Shown here piece after piece: positions 18,521 through 28,000 of a stretch of 62,200 bases of DNA (its first letter is position 1; each line of letters begins with the position of its first letter). The notes beneath the pieces were generated by a model. The model saw only the letters and a program-made list of their open reading frames with translations. It was not told where the DNA came from and did not search any database. The translations under genes and the position numbers were made by a program. The stretch is from Clostridia bacterium (lineage in GTDB: Bacteria > Bacillota > Clostridia > Lachnospirales > Anaerotignaceae): the NCBI GenBank assembly GCA_009929735.1, contig RZZU01000016.1, forward strand, positions 1 through 62,200, read 5' to 3'.

Positions 18521-19600
18521 TTACAGATTTAATTTTAAATCGTTTTCCTTAATCCAACCGATTCTTCTTAAAATGTAGGCAAAGATTAAAGTGAAAATTG
18601 CGGGTAGAATAAAACAAATCATGCCCATGCTCAGCCAGTCAAAGCCGGTGATGGCTACCTTTGTCCCTGCGGCAACATCATTGACCCAGCCTGTATATAA
18701 CCCGATTTGTCCCACAAAGCCACAGGTACCCATGCCCGAAGCAACGGCTTCGCCATTCATTTTCAGTTGAAAAATACAGGTTGCAATCGGGCCCGTGATG
18801 GCAGAAGCGAGGGTAGGTGCAATCCAAATTTTTGGGTTGCGAACGATATTACCCATTTGCAGCATAGAGGTGCCGATGCCCTGGGCGAACAAACCGCCCC
18901 ATTTGTTTTCAGGGAAGCTCATTACTGCAAACCCAATCATTTGTGCACAGCAGCCTGCTACCGCCGCACCGCCTGCAAGCCCTGTAAGCCCTAAGGTAGC
19001 ACAGATGGCCGCACTGCTGATGGGTAGTGTCAATGCAATGCCCACAATGACGGATACCAATATCCCCATCAAGAACGGACGCAGCTCTGTTGCCCACATG
19101 ATGGTACTGCCCACACCATTTGCAAGTGCGCCAAGGGAAGGCCCCCACCACATTGACAATAAAACGCCAATGATAATTGTAACCGAGGGTGTTACTAAAA
19201 TATCAATTTTTGTTTCCTTCGATACAGCTTTACCGAATTCCGCAGCAAAAATGGTAACCACAAGCACGGCAAGAGGTCCGCCCGGACCGCCTAACCCGTT
19301 TGCGGCACCGCCCACGGCAATGAGTGAAAAAAGAACGAGGGGTGGACATTTTAAAGCATAACCGATTGCAACCGCCATAGCTGAGCCTGTTACACTTTTC
19401 GCAAAGCCGCCTATTTCAACCAAAAGCTCGATGCCAAACTGCTGCCCTAACGTTGCAAGAATGGTACCAATTAATAAAGAAGCAAATAAACCCTGTGCCA
19501 TCGCCCCTAAGGCTTCAATTCCATAGCGTTTTGCGGAAAATTCAATATCCTTCCGCTTTAGAAAAGAACGAAACCCTTGCGATGAGTGATTAACTTCCAT
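18521..19600 (-). CDS. PTS EIIC-like membrane permease (PTS_EIIC_2 family)
   Basis: A 359-residue integral membrane protein with about nine hydrophobic segments rich in Gly and Ala, for example GGAANGLGGPGGPLAVLVVTIFAAEFG and LGLTGLAGGAAVAGCCAQMIGFAVMSFPENKWGG. These match the stand-alone EIIC-like family PTS_EIIC_2. Such proteins lack fused EIIA and EIIB domains, and no EIIA or EIIB gene lies nearby, so whether transport is PEP-coupled is uncertain. The substrate is unknown. A GGGAGG ribosome binding site lies on the minus strand before ATG 19600. The divergent neighbour is spoIIID. Confidence 0.85.
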   Translation of the reverse strand: MEVNHSSQGFRSFLKRKDIEFSAKRYGIEALGAMAQGLFASLLIGTILATLGQQFGIELLVEIGGFAKSVTGSAMAVAIGYALKCPPLVLFSLIAVGGAANGLGGPGGPLAVLVVTIFAAEFGKAVSKETKIDILVTPSVTIIIGVLLSMWWGPSLGALANGVGSTIMWATELRPFLMGILVSVIVGIALTLPISSAAICATLGLTGLAGGAAVAGCCAQMIGFAVMSFPENKWGGLFAQGIGTSMLQMGNIVRNPKIWIAPTLASAITGPIATCIFQLKMNGEAVASGMGTCGFVGQIGLYTGWVNDVAAGTKVAITGFDWLSMGMICFILPAIFTLIFAYILRRIGWIKENDLKLNL

Positions 19601-19838
19601 AACAACCTCCCGTAAAAATTAATTTTTTTTAAACCTATTATAAATGTTGTTTCGTTAGAATACAATAATATTTGATAAAAAATTATTAATCTTTTTAACC
19701 CTTCTCATAAAAAGAAGCATATTTTATTTGGAAAGAAGGTCATACAGCTAGTTTTGACCGAATGGAAACAAAAAATTATAAATTACCCTGATGTTTGGTA
19801 AAAGAAAAAGATACTTCTTTAAGAAATCCCCAAAAAGG

Positions 19839-19870
19839 TTCATATATGCCATTGGTGTTCGCATATAAAT
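19839..19870 (+). promoter_or_regulatory. Candidate sigma-E-type promoter of spoIIID
   Basis: TTCATATA (19839-19846) and CATATAAAT (19862-19870) loosely resemble mother-cell sigma-E -35 and -10 boxes, with the -10 about 33 bases before the TTG start. In Bacillus spoIIID is transcribed by sigma-E. The match was made by eye and the spacing is on the short side. The rest of 19601-19902 shows no gene. Confidence 0.35.
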
Positions 19871-19902
19871 AATCCAAGATGATCTTTAGGGGAGTGCTAT
19901 GG

Positions 19903-20160
19903 TTGAAAACATATATCGAAGAGAGGGCGGTAGAGGTGGCAAAATTTATGATCCATACTAACGCCACTGTCAGAGAAACGGCGAAAAAATTCGGAATCAG
20001 CAAATCCACGGTACATAAGGATATTACTGACCGTGTAGAACGTATTGATCCCGAATTGGCACGGTCTGTTCGCTGTGTGCTTGAAGTCAACAAAGCAGAA
20101 CGTCATATTAGAGGCGGTATGGCTACCAAGGAAAAATATCTTCACAGGCTGAAGGGTTGA
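19903..20160 (+). CDS. spoIIID: Sporulation transcriptional regulator SpoIIID
   Basis: An 85-residue DNA-binding protein that controls mother-cell gene expression during sporulation. The sequence MKTYIEERAVEVAKFMIHTNATVRETAKKFGISKSTVHKDITDRV is the conserved N-terminal helix-turn-helix half of SpoIIID, and the length is close to that of the Bacillus protein. I chose the TTG at 19903 because GGGGAG (19889-19894) is eight bases upstream and the family begins at this residue; the longer in-frame ATG at 19879 would add eight residues without a binding site. It marks the organism as spore-forming or of sporulating ancestry. A bidirectional terminator separates it from the convergent Crp/Fnr gene. 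Confidence 0.96.
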   Translation: MKTYIEERAVEVAKFMIHTNATVRETAKKFGISKSTVHKDITDRVERIDPELARSVRCVLEVNKAERHIRGGMATKEKYLHRLKG

Positions 20161-20170
20161 TTATTGTATG

Positions 20171-20205
20171 AAAAAAAGCTGACACAAGCAATGTGTCAGC
20201 TTTTT
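20171..20205. terminator. Bidirectional terminator spoIIID / Crp-Fnr gene
   Basis: AAAAAAAGCTGACACA and TGTGTCAGCTTTTT form a long stem with A and T tracts on both sides. It overlaps the last codons of the minus-strand Crp/Fnr gene. Confidence 0.88.
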
Positions 20206-20855
20206 GGCGTATAGTTTAAATAAATTTTTTTGTCATTCACCTGAACGATGTCATCTTCCTTCATTTTTTTCAGCTCTCGCATCATTGCACTGCGGTCGAT
20301 GCAAAGATAATTTGCCAAGGCAAGAAAAGAAAAGGGCATTTGAAAGGAATTTGCACCTGATTTTGCCGTTTGCATACGAAAATAGCATAAAAGCTTATCC
20401 CGAATGGTACGATGGCTTAAGATGTCAACCTTTTCCGTAAGGTTGACAATTTTTTTTGACATAAACGTAAGAAGATTTTCAATGACAATGCTGTGGTGTG
20501 CACAGGCTTTGAAACACCGTTTTGTAATATGCGATTTATCTACAAAAAGAATGGCACAATCTTTTTCACAAAGCACAATAAATTCGTCGTCGTGCTCAAA
20601 AAAGGAGAAGGCAGCACCAAAAATACCTGAATCTTCAATATATTCCAACATATCCAAAGAGCCATCCGCATTGATTCTGTTAATGGATACACACCCATGA
20701 TATAACAGCCCTACTTTTTGACAGCCAATATTATAAACGTAAACAGTTTGTTTTTCGTGAAAAATTTTTTTTTCAGCTTCAAAGCAGACAACCATTTTTT
20801 CGACATCTTCAATGGAAACGCCTGCAAAAATTGGATTTTTTATCAAATTTTTCAT
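20196..20855 (-). CDS. Crp/Fnr-family transcriptional regulator
   Basis: A 219-residue regulator with an N-terminal cyclic-nucleotide-binding-like beta-barrel (about 10-125) and a C-terminal winged helix (about 150-215; FSFLALANYLCIDRSAMMRELKKMKEDDIV). Several Cys residues are present in the sensory half (VVCFEA, IGCQKV, HGCVSI, LCEKDCAIL), but the N-terminal Cys cluster of true Fnr is not seen. It is divergent from desulfoferrodoxin and the flavodiiron protein, so control of oxygen or nitric oxide defence is a reasonable inference. GAGGTG precedes the start, and the palindrome GTTGCAATTGCAAC lies just upstream. Confidence 0.88.
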   Translation of the reverse strand: MKNLIKNPIFAGVSIEDVEKMVVCFEAEKKIFHEKQTVYVYNIGCQKVGLLYHGCVSINRINADGSLDMLEYIEDSGIFGAAFSFFEHDDEFIVLCEKDCAILFVDKSHITKRCFKACAHHSIVIENLLTFMSKKIVNLTEKVDILSHRTIRDKLLCYFRMQTAKSGANSFQMPFSFLALANYLCIDRSAMMRELKKMKEDDIVQVNDKKIYLNYTPKS

Positions 20856-20871
20856 AAAAACACCTCTGATT

Positions 20872-20885
20872 GTTGCAATTGCAAC
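20872..20885. promoter_or_regulatory. Palindrome, candidate Crp/Fnr operator
   Basis: GTTGCAATTGCAAC is a perfect 14-bp palindrome 17 bases upstream of the Crp/Fnr start codon and 127 bases upstream of the divergent dfx gene. Its size and dyad symmetry suit a Crp/Fnr dimer, and its place suggests autorepression. No second copy is seen near dfx. Confidence 0.45.
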
Positions 20886-21012
20886 TTTATTTTTTCTATA
20901 AATATGTTATCATATATCTATACAAAAGTAAAAAATTTTTTTGTATAGAGTCACAAAAGAAAAAGCAGTATAAGTAAATATAAACGAACATTTATGAAGG
21001 AGGCTGACATTT

Positions 21013-21393
21013 ATGACACCAAAATTTTTTAGATGCAATCACTGTAAAAATATTATTCTCAAGGTAGAAGACAAAGGAGTTCCCGTTGTCTGTTGCGGAG
21101 AGGCAATGCAGGAATTGAAAGCGAATACATCTGACGGTGCGACAGAAAAGCACGTACCTGTTGTAACGGTAGAAGGCAATAAGGTTAAGGTTGTTGTTGG
21201 CAGTGTTGCCCATCCTATGCTGGAAGAACATCACATTTCTTGGATTTATTTGGAAACAACACAGGGCGGACAGTTGAAATATTTAGATCATACAGGTGCG
21301 CCTGAAGCTGAATTTGCACTGACAGAGGACGAAAAATTTGTTGCGGCGTACGAGTACTGTAATTTACATGGACTTTGGAAGTACGAAGCATAA
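21013..21393 (+). CDS. dfx: Desulfoferrodoxin (superoxide reductase)
   Basis: A 126-residue two-iron superoxide reductase that reduces superoxide to hydrogen peroxide without making oxygen. The N-terminal desulforedoxin centre is formed by FRCNHCKN and PVVCCGE. The C-terminal neelaredoxin centre has the Glu in EKHVPV, the His ligands in AHPMLEEHHISW and the Cys/His pair in CNLHGLW. Electrons usually come from rubredoxin, and the next gene carries a rubredoxin-like domain. GAAGGAGG precedes ATG 21013. A hairpin at 21407-21430 separates it from the flavodiiron gene. Confidence 0.95.
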   Translation: MTPKFFRCNHCKNIILKVEDKGVPVVCCGEAMQELKANTSDGATEKHVPVVTVEGNKVKVVVGSVAHPMLEEHHISWIYLETTQGGQLKYLDHTGAPEAEFALTEDEKFVAAYEYCNLHGLWKYEA

Positions 21394-21406
21394 TCAAAAC
21401 AACCCC

Positions 21407-21432
21407 AAAGACCGGTATTTACCGGTCTTTGC
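21407..21432 (+). terminator. Terminator between dfx and the flavodiiron gene
   Basis: AAAGACCGGT and ACCGGTCTTT form a perfect 10-bp stem with a 4-base loop. The T run is short, so termination may be partial. Confidence 0.65.
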
Positions 21433-21470
21433 TTGTTTCATAGCAAAATGAATCTGAAGGAGGGAATTTG

Positions 21471-23999
21471 ATGAATACATTGCAGTTAAAAAAAGACCTT
21501 TATTGGGCAGGCATTTTGGATAAGAATTTGCGTGTCTTTGATATTATTATGATGACAGAATTTGGAACAACCTATAACTCGTATATTTTAAAATGCGGGG
21601 ATAAAACCGTTTTGTTTGAAACGGCTAAGGCAAAATTTTACGATGAATATGAAAAAACATTATCGGAAAAGCTGGAGCTTGATAAAATTGACTATATTGT
21701 CGTTGACCATACCGAGCCGGATCATGCCGGAAGCATCAGAAATATTATTGAAAAATGCCCACGGGCGAAAATTATTGCAACCCCTACGGCGATTGGATTT
21801 TTGAAGCAGATTGTAAACAGGGATTTTTACAGCATTCCCGTTCATGATAAGGATGAACTGCATATCGGCGATAAAACACTGCGGTTTTACGCCTTGCCGA
21901 ACCTTCATTGGCCCGACAGTATGTATACCTATATTGTTGAGGATAAGGTTCTCGTAACCTGTGATTCCTTTGGTTCTCATTATGCGCACGAAGGCATTTT
22001 GAGAAGCAGTGTGACGGATGAAGAAGGCTATATGCGTGCCACAAAATATTATTTTGATAATATTTTAGGGCCGTTCAAGCATCCGTATCTGACGAATGCG
22101 TTGGAAGTGGTAAAATCCTTGGATGTTGATATGATTTGTACAGGGCATGGGCCTGTTTTGGACAGCCATATTGCGGAATTAATTCAAATTTATGAAGAAT
22201 GGTGCAAGGTGCCTGCGCATGAAAAAACAACCGTTGTTATGCCTTATGTGAGTGCTTATGGCTATACCGGCGAGTTGGCAGAAAAAATTGCAGAGGGTAT
22301 TCGTGAAAGCGGAGATATTGAAGTCAAAATTTACGATATGGTAACGGCAGACGCCTCCGTTGTTTTAGGCGAAATTGCCACGGCAGAGGGCATTTTGCTG
22401 GGTACCCCAACAATATTAGGGGATGCCTTGAAGCCCATTTGGGATTTAACCACTTCCTTATTTGCGCCTGTGCATGGTGGAAAGTTTGCCAGTGCGTTTG
22501 GCAGCTACGGATGGAGCGGCGAGGGTGTGCCCCATTTGATTGAACGGTTGAAGCAACTGAATATGCGAGTAATGGATGGTTTCCGTGTGCGGTTTAAGCC
22601 TTCCGAAAAAGAGCTTTTGGAGGCATATGAATTTGGTTATCGCTTCGGCGAGAAATTACAGCAAAAGGATGCACCTGGAAAATCGAGTGCAAGGTCTACG
22701 CTTGTAAAATGCTTAGTTTGCGGAGAAATATTGGATTCCTCATTGGAACGTTGCCCTGTCTGCGGTGTGGGGCCTGAAAACTTTGCGCCCATCGAAGTGG
22801 AAACAGTAGCCTTCTATAAGGAAAGCATGGAAAAATTCGTGATTATGGGTGGCGGTACAGCTGCGCTGAATGCGGCACAAGCAATTCGTGAGCGGAATAA
22901 GACAGCCCAAATTACAATGATTTCAGAAGAAAATGAATTGCCTTATGACAGACCAATGCTGACAAAGAATATGTTCGGTGCCTTAAGCGGCGATGCCATT
23001 GCCAGTGAGGAAAGAACATGGTATGAGGATAATCATGTTACACTGAAATTAGGTACGAAAGTGGAAAAATTGGACACGCAAAAGAAGGAAGCTTACCTTT
23101 CCAATGGAGAAGTATTGCCTTATGATAAGTGCGTTTATGCTTTAGGTGCGTATAGCTTTGTTCCGCCGATTAAAGGCAGGGAGCTGGATGGCGTAACTGC
23201 GATTAGAACCATTGCTGATGTTGAAAAGATTAGTGGTTGGGCATATAACGCAAAATCGGCTGTGGTGATCGGCGGCGGCGTATTAGGGCTTGAGGCCGCT
23301 TGGGAGCTGCGCAAGGAAAAATTGCAGGTAACTGTTTTGGAAGGTGCACCTGTTTTGATGGCAGGCAAAATAGACAGTGAAGCGGTGGAAATGCTGACCA
23401 AAATTGCAAGCAATCGAGGAATTCGCATTGTGACAGGTGCAAAAATTTCTGAGCTGAGCGGAAGCGGCAAGGTGGACGGTGTTTTATTAGAAGGCGGAGA
23501 AATCATTCCTGCGGATGTGGTTATTATTTCCACCGGTGTTAGGGCGAGCATTGCTTTGGCAACGGAGGCAGGCATTACCTGTGATCGTGCTGTTGTTGTG
23601 GATGAGGCAATGCGCACCAATGTAGCTGATGTTTATGCTTGCGGAGATTGTGCCCAATACCAAGGCATGAATATTGCAATTTGGCCTGTGGCGTCTGAAA
23701 TGGGACGGATTGCAGGGGCAAATGCAGCGGGCGATAGCTTGACCTATAGCCAGAAAACCTACGGTGTAACCTTAGCAGCCCTTGGAACCATGCTGTATGC
23801 GATCGGCGATCCCGGCAGCAAGAAGGGTGTAACCTATAAGACAATGCAGGTGAAGGATGAAAGAAAAGGGATATTAGAGAAGTATTATTTCTTAAATAAT
23901 ATGCTTTGCGGGGCAATCCTCTTGGGAGATACCTCAAGTATTGCAAAAGTAACAGAAGCATTAGAACAAAAGAAAAGCTTTGCAGAATTTTTGCAATAA
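21471..23999 (+). CDS. Class F flavodiiron protein: FprA / rubredoxin-like / NADH oxidoreductase fusion
   Basis: An 842-residue three-part enzyme predicted to pass electrons from NADH to a diiron site that reduces oxygen (or nitric oxide) to water. Residues 1-250 are the metallo-beta-lactamase-like diiron domain (VVDHTEPDHAGS, CDSFGSHYA, CTGHGPV). Residues 255-395 are an FMN flavodoxin domain. A short-spaced rubredoxin centre follows (Cys414, Cys417, Cys428, Cys431 in CLVC and CPVC). From about 455 there is an FAD/NAD-binding rubredoxin reductase (VIMGGGTAALNAAQ, VVIGGGVLGLEAAWE, VYACGDCAQY). The same architecture is known from Clostridioides difficile. ATG 21471 has AAGGAGGG six bases upstream. 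Dfx and rubrerythrin are neighbours. Confidence 0.95.
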   Translation: MNTLQLKKDLYWAGILDKNLRVFDIIMMTEFGTTYNSYILKCGDKTVLFETAKAKFYDEYEKTLSEKLELDKIDYIVVDHTEPDHAGSIRNIIEKCPRAKIIATPTAIGFLKQIVNRDFYSIPVHDKDELHIGDKTLRFYALPNLHWPDSMYTYIVEDKVLVTCDSFGSHYAHEGILRSSVTDEEGYMRATKYYFDNILGPFKHPYLTNALEVVKSLDVDMICTGHGPVLDSHIAELIQIYEEWCKVPAHEKTTVVMPYVSAYGYTGELAEKIAEGIRESGDIEVKIYDMVTADASVVLGEIATAEGILLGTPTILGDALKPIWDLTTSLFAPVHGGKFASAFGSYGWSGEGVPHLIERLKQLNMRVMDGFRVRFKPSEKELLEAYEFGYRFGEKLQQKDAPGKSSARSTLVKCLVCGEILDSSLERCPVCGVGPENFAPIEVETVAFYKESMEKFVIMGGGTAALNAAQAIRERNKTAQITMISEENELPYDRPMLTKNMFGALSGDAIASEERTWYEDNHVTLKLGTKVEKLDTQKKEAYLSNGEVLPYDKCVYALGAYSFVPPIKGRELDGVTAIRTIADVEKISGWAYNAKSAVVIGGGVLGLEAAWELRKEKLQVTVLEGAPVLMAGKIDSEAVEMLTKIASNRGIRIVTGAKISELSGSGKVDGVLLEGGEIIPADVVIISTGVRASIALATEAGITCDRAVVVDEAMRTNVADVYACGDCAQYQGMNIAIWPVASEMGRIAGANAAGDSLTYSQKTYGVTLAALGTMLYAIGDPGSKKGVTYKTMQVKDERKGILEKYYFLNNMLCGAILLGDTSSIAKVTEALEQKKSFAEFLQ

Positions 24000-24018
24000 G
24001 CAGAGCGAATGAGATATG

Positions 24019-24043
24019 AGGGTGTCGACGTTGTCGGCACCCT
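24019..24043 (+). terminator. Hairpin after the flavodiiron gene
   Basis: AGGGTGTCGAC and GTCGGCACCCT form an 11-bp stem with a 3-base loop. A nearly identical stem occurs at 24998-25026. The T run is weak, so it may be a 3'-end stabiliser rather than a full terminator. Confidence 0.6.
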
Positions 24044-24187
24044 TTGCTGTTGAAAAACCTTGGGAGCCGCCCAAATGCGCTCCATTTTTGTAAAAAGCAA
24101 GATCAAAAACTTATGTATAAACTGCATTTTCATGTGGGTTGTAATGGGTCAAGGTTTTCACTTTATCGGCACCCTTTGCTGTTGAAA
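24034..24187. repeat. Modular intergenic repeat flanked by 22-bp direct repeats
   Basis: A 22-bp sequence beginning TCGGCACCC and ending GTTGAAA occurs at 24034-24055 and again at 24166-24187. The 110 bases between them are a degenerate reverse-oriented copy of the dispersed element (AAAAAGCAAGATCAAAAACTT, a CCCAAA/TTGGG stem and an AACCCACAT...ATGCAG hairpin). The rest of 24000-24312 shows no gene. Confidence 0.75.
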
Positions 24188-24312
24188 TTTTTATTGCCGC
24201 TTTATGTATGCCTAAAGTTTTTCATAAAAAATCAAAAAAAAAGAACTGATAGGGGAGTATCAATTCTTTTTTTCGTGAATTATATAAAAATTACTGAGGA
24301 AAAATTGCCGCC

Positions 24313-24852
24313 TTAGTAATTTTGGGAAGCTAAACGGAAGTAAGCCTGTGGATGATTACATACGGGACAGACCTTCGGCGCATCTTTTCCAACGTGCTTG
24401 TGTCCACAGTTTTCACAATGCCAAACGGTTTCTTCTTCTTTGGAGAATACCTGGCCTGTTTTCAAATTTTCCAGAAGTTTGCGGTATCTTTCTTCATGGT
24501 CTTTTTCAATTTTGCCTACTCCTTCAAAAAGGTAAGCAATGCGGTCGAAGCCTTCTTCTCTTGCTTCCTTTGCAAAATTAGCATACATATCCGTCCATTC
24601 GTAGTTTTCGCCTAAGGCAGCATCCAACAGATTTTCTTCTGTAGAGGGAACGCTGTTGTTATGCAGCTGCTTAAACCAAAGCTTGGCGTGTTCCATTTCA
24701 TTTGCTGCTGTTTCCAAAAAAAGAGCGGCAATCTGCTCGTAGCCTTCTTTTTTTGCAGCACTTGCATAGTATGTATACTTATTTCTGGCTTGAGATTCAC
24801 CGGCAAATGCAGCCATTAAATTCGCTTCTGTTTTAGAACCTTTCAAATCCAT
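24313..24852 (-). CDS. rbr: Rubrerythrin
   Basis: A 179-residue rubrerythrin, a cytoplasmic peroxidase that reduces hydrogen peroxide in anaerobes. The N-terminal four-helix ferritin-like domain has the diiron ligands in [33 protein letters not shown] and [10 protein letters not shown]. The C-terminal rubredoxin-like site is CENCGH and [18 protein letters not shown] precedes ATG 24852, and a full-consensus promoter lies upstream. It completes an oxygen-defence group with Dfx (makes peroxide) and the flavodiiron protein (removes oxygen). Confidence 0.96.
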   Translation of the reverse strand: MDLKGSKTEANLMAAFAGESQARNKYTYYASAAKKEGYEQIAALFLETAANEMEHAKLWFKQLHNNSVPSTEENLLDAALGENYEWTDMYANFAKEAREEGFDRIAYLFEGVGKIEKDHEERYRKLLENLKTGQVFSKEEETVWHCENCGHKHVGKDAPKVCPVCNHPQAYFRLASQNY

Positions 24853-24898
24853 AAAAACACCTCCAAAATATAAAAATATATGATAGGAACTTCTCTTT

Positions 24899-24937
24899 TA
24901 TAATTAGTATTATATATTAAATAATAATAATTGTCAA
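24899..24937 (-). promoter_or_regulatory. Consensus promoter of rubrerythrin with overlapping inverted repeat
   Basis: On the minus strand TTGACA (24937-24932) and TATAAT (24914-24909) are separated by 17 bases, a perfect sigma-A promoter. TATAAT-TAGT-ATTATA (24899-24914) is an inverted repeat covering the -10 box. It resembles a PerR box but with a 4-base rather than 1-base centre, so a peroxide-sensing repressor is possible but unproven. Confidence 0.75.
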
Positions 24938-24997
24938 ATGATGTGATGAAATAATTTTCCTAAATTGAAAAAAATTTGAAGCTGCTGTACTTTTTTG

Positions 24998-25026
24998 AAA
25001 GGGTGTCGACATTGTCGACACCCTTT
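24998..25026 (-). terminator. Hairpin at the end of the arginine operon
   Basis: GGGTGTCGAC and GTCGACACCC (25001-25023) form a perfect 10-bp stem, extended by AAA/TTT, 17 bases beyond the carB-dapF stop. It is followed by a poor T tract on the minus strand. Confidence 0.55.
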
Positions 25027-25042
25027 CATTTATTTAATCTGA

Positions 25043-28000
25043 TTAAATTTCGATAAAACCTTCAAAATCCTTGCGGGCATCGCCAGTCATGGTGATATTG
25101 TTATCCTCGCAGTGAATAATCAAATCTCCGCCACGAAGCTTTACGGTAATATCCTGATTATCGGGGCAATGACCCAACGCAACAGCCGCAGCCGCAACAG
25201 CGCAAGCACCAGTGCCGCAAGCCATGGTTTCGCCAATTCCTCTTTCCCATACACGCATACGCAGCGTTGTGCGGTCTTCCACCGAGGCAAAGGAAATATT
25301 TGCCCGCTCAGGGAAGAAAGGCGCGTGCTCCAGCAAAGGCCCAACCTCATCCAAGGCGATGTATTCCACATCCTCTGTAAAAATAACACAGTGGGGATTG
25401 CCCATGGACAGGCAGGTGATGAAATATTCCTTATTTCCCATCGTAACCGCCTTGTGAATCACAGGCGCATCGCCAAGGGCAACAGGTACGGCTTTGGGGT
25501 TAAAATCAGCCTTGCCCATATGAACCAATACGGAATAAACCTCATTCTCACGAATAAACAGCTCTAAGCTTCTTACGCCGTTCCCTGTTTCTACGGTCAC
25601 ATTTTCCGATTTTATCATGTTTTTATCATAAAGATACTTTGCAACACAGCGGATGGGGTTTCCCGCAACGGCGGATTCGGTGCCGTCAGCGTTAAACATC
25701 CGCATTTTTGCATCTGCAACGTTTGATGGCTCAATGAGCACAATGCCGTCACCACCGATGCCGTTGCGACGGCTGGAAAGCCATACGCTTAAAAACTCGG
25801 GGTTTTTAATTTCCTGCTCAAAGCAGTCAAAATAAATATAATCGTTGCCGCTGCCACGCATTTTTGTAAAATGCAGTTTTTCTTTTTCTCTGGGAAGGTG
25901 GGCAATATCAATCAGCTCCATGTTGTTGAGGTGGAAGCCACTGGATAAAGCGTTTACCAAAGCGTTTGTGGTATCAATGCTGGTTAAGCAGAAAATGCCA
26001 CGTTCGGTTGCCTTTCTGCGCAGTTTTACGCTGGCAAGCTGAGGCAGGGTGCTTTTATTGGAGGTGGAAACCATGTATTGAATTTTTCCGCTTTCCAATA
26101 ATTGCATAATTTCGTCAATGCCCTCCACCATGGTGGGCAGTTCCGTTACAGGGATACCGTATTTTTTCAGTTCAAAAGCAGTACCTTCGGTTGCATACAG
26201 CTGAAAGCCTAATTCGTGCAATTTTCTTGCAGGGTGAACCACCTCTGCTTTATCCCGCTTTTTCACCGTAAGCAAAACGCCGCCACGCTGTTCCATATGA
26301 TAACCAGCCGCCGCCAAGCCCTTGTAAATTGCTTCCTCTAAGGTGCGCCCAATGCCCAAAACTTCGCCCGTTGACTTCATTTCGGGGCCAAGGTGAGTAT
26401 CCACATCCGTCAACTTCGCAAAGGAGAATACAGGTACCTTAACAGCGGAGAATAAGGACTGGCGGAATAAGCCTGTGCCGTAAGGCATATCCCTAAGCTT
26501 TTTGCCCAGCATTACCTGTGTTGCAATATCAACCACAGGCAAGCCTGTTACTTTGCTGATATAAGGGATGGTTCGGGACGCACGGGGGTTTGCCTCAATA
26601 ATATAAATTTCATTTTCAAAAATAACATACTGAATATTAATCAAGCCTCTTGTTTCCAATGCTAAGGCAAGCTTTTCCGTTGCTTCAATCAAACGGCGTG
26701 TTAAGGGGCCGCTGATGTTCCAAGCAGGGTATACGGCAATGGAATCGCCGCTGTGAATGCCTGCACGTTCTACGTGCTCCATAATGCCAGGAATCAGCAC
26801 TGCTTCGCCGTCGCAAATTGCGTCAACCTCGACTTCGGTGCCCATCAAATATTTATCCACCAAAATAGGGTTTTCAATGCCGCCAGCCAGAATAATATCC
26901 ATATAACGCTCAATATCCTCGTCGGAAAAGGCGATAATCATGTTTTGACCGCCCAAAACGTAGGAGGGACGCACCAAAACGGGGTAGCCAAGCTGCGTTG
27001 CCGCTGTCAGTGCTTCTTCTTTTGTCATGACGCCAAAGCCCTTTGGTCTTGACATCTGCAATTTTTCAAGAATGGCATCAAATTTTTCTCTGTCCTCTGC
27101 CGCATCAATGCTTTGGGCAGAGGTGCCCAAAATACGCACACCAGCCTCGCATAAAGCTTTTGTCAGCTTGATTGCCGTTTGTCCGCCAAAGGCAACCACA
27201 ACGCCGTATGGCTGTTCTGTTGCAATAATATCCATGACATCCTCTGGTGTGAGGGGTTCAAAATAAAGGCGGTCAGCGGTGTCAAAGTCGGTGGATACGG
27301 TTTCAGGGTTATTGTTTACCATAACCACGTCGTAGCCTTCCTCTTTTAACGTCCAAACGCAGTGAACGGAGGCATAGTCGAACTCAATCCCCTGACCGAT
27401 GCGGATAGGGCCTGAGCCGAAAACAATGACCTTTTTCTTGCCATTGTTATGCGCTTCAATGAATTCGGCGGCTTCGTTTTCTGTATCGTAGGTTGCATAG
27501 AAATAAGGGGTTTGCGCCGCAAATTCCGCCGCACAGGTGTCTACCATTTTATAAACTGCATTCCGATGCGGTTGTGTCTGTCCCGAAAGGGCAAAAATGG
27601 TTTTATCCAAAAAGCCTATATTTTTTGCCAAAAGGTATAATTCATCGGTCAGGGTTTCCTTGGCAAGACGCTGTTCTGTTTCCAAAATAATCATAAGCTT
27701 GCCCAAGAACCACTCGTCAATCAGCGTGATTTCGTGAATTTCTTCAATGGAAATGCCACGCTTTAAGGCTTCGTAAACCACAAAAAGTCTGCGGTCGGTG
27801 GCTTCAAAGAGCATTTCTCTAATTTCGGCATCACTGTTTTCCTCTAAAATAGCCAGATTTAAGGTGTTCATGGAAATTTCCGCACCACGAACGGCCTTCA
27901 AAAGTGCCTGTTCAAAGCTAGGCGCAATGGACATAACCTCGCCGGTTGCCTTCATCTGTGTGCCAAGCCTTCTTTTTGCGTAAACAAATTTATCAAAGGG

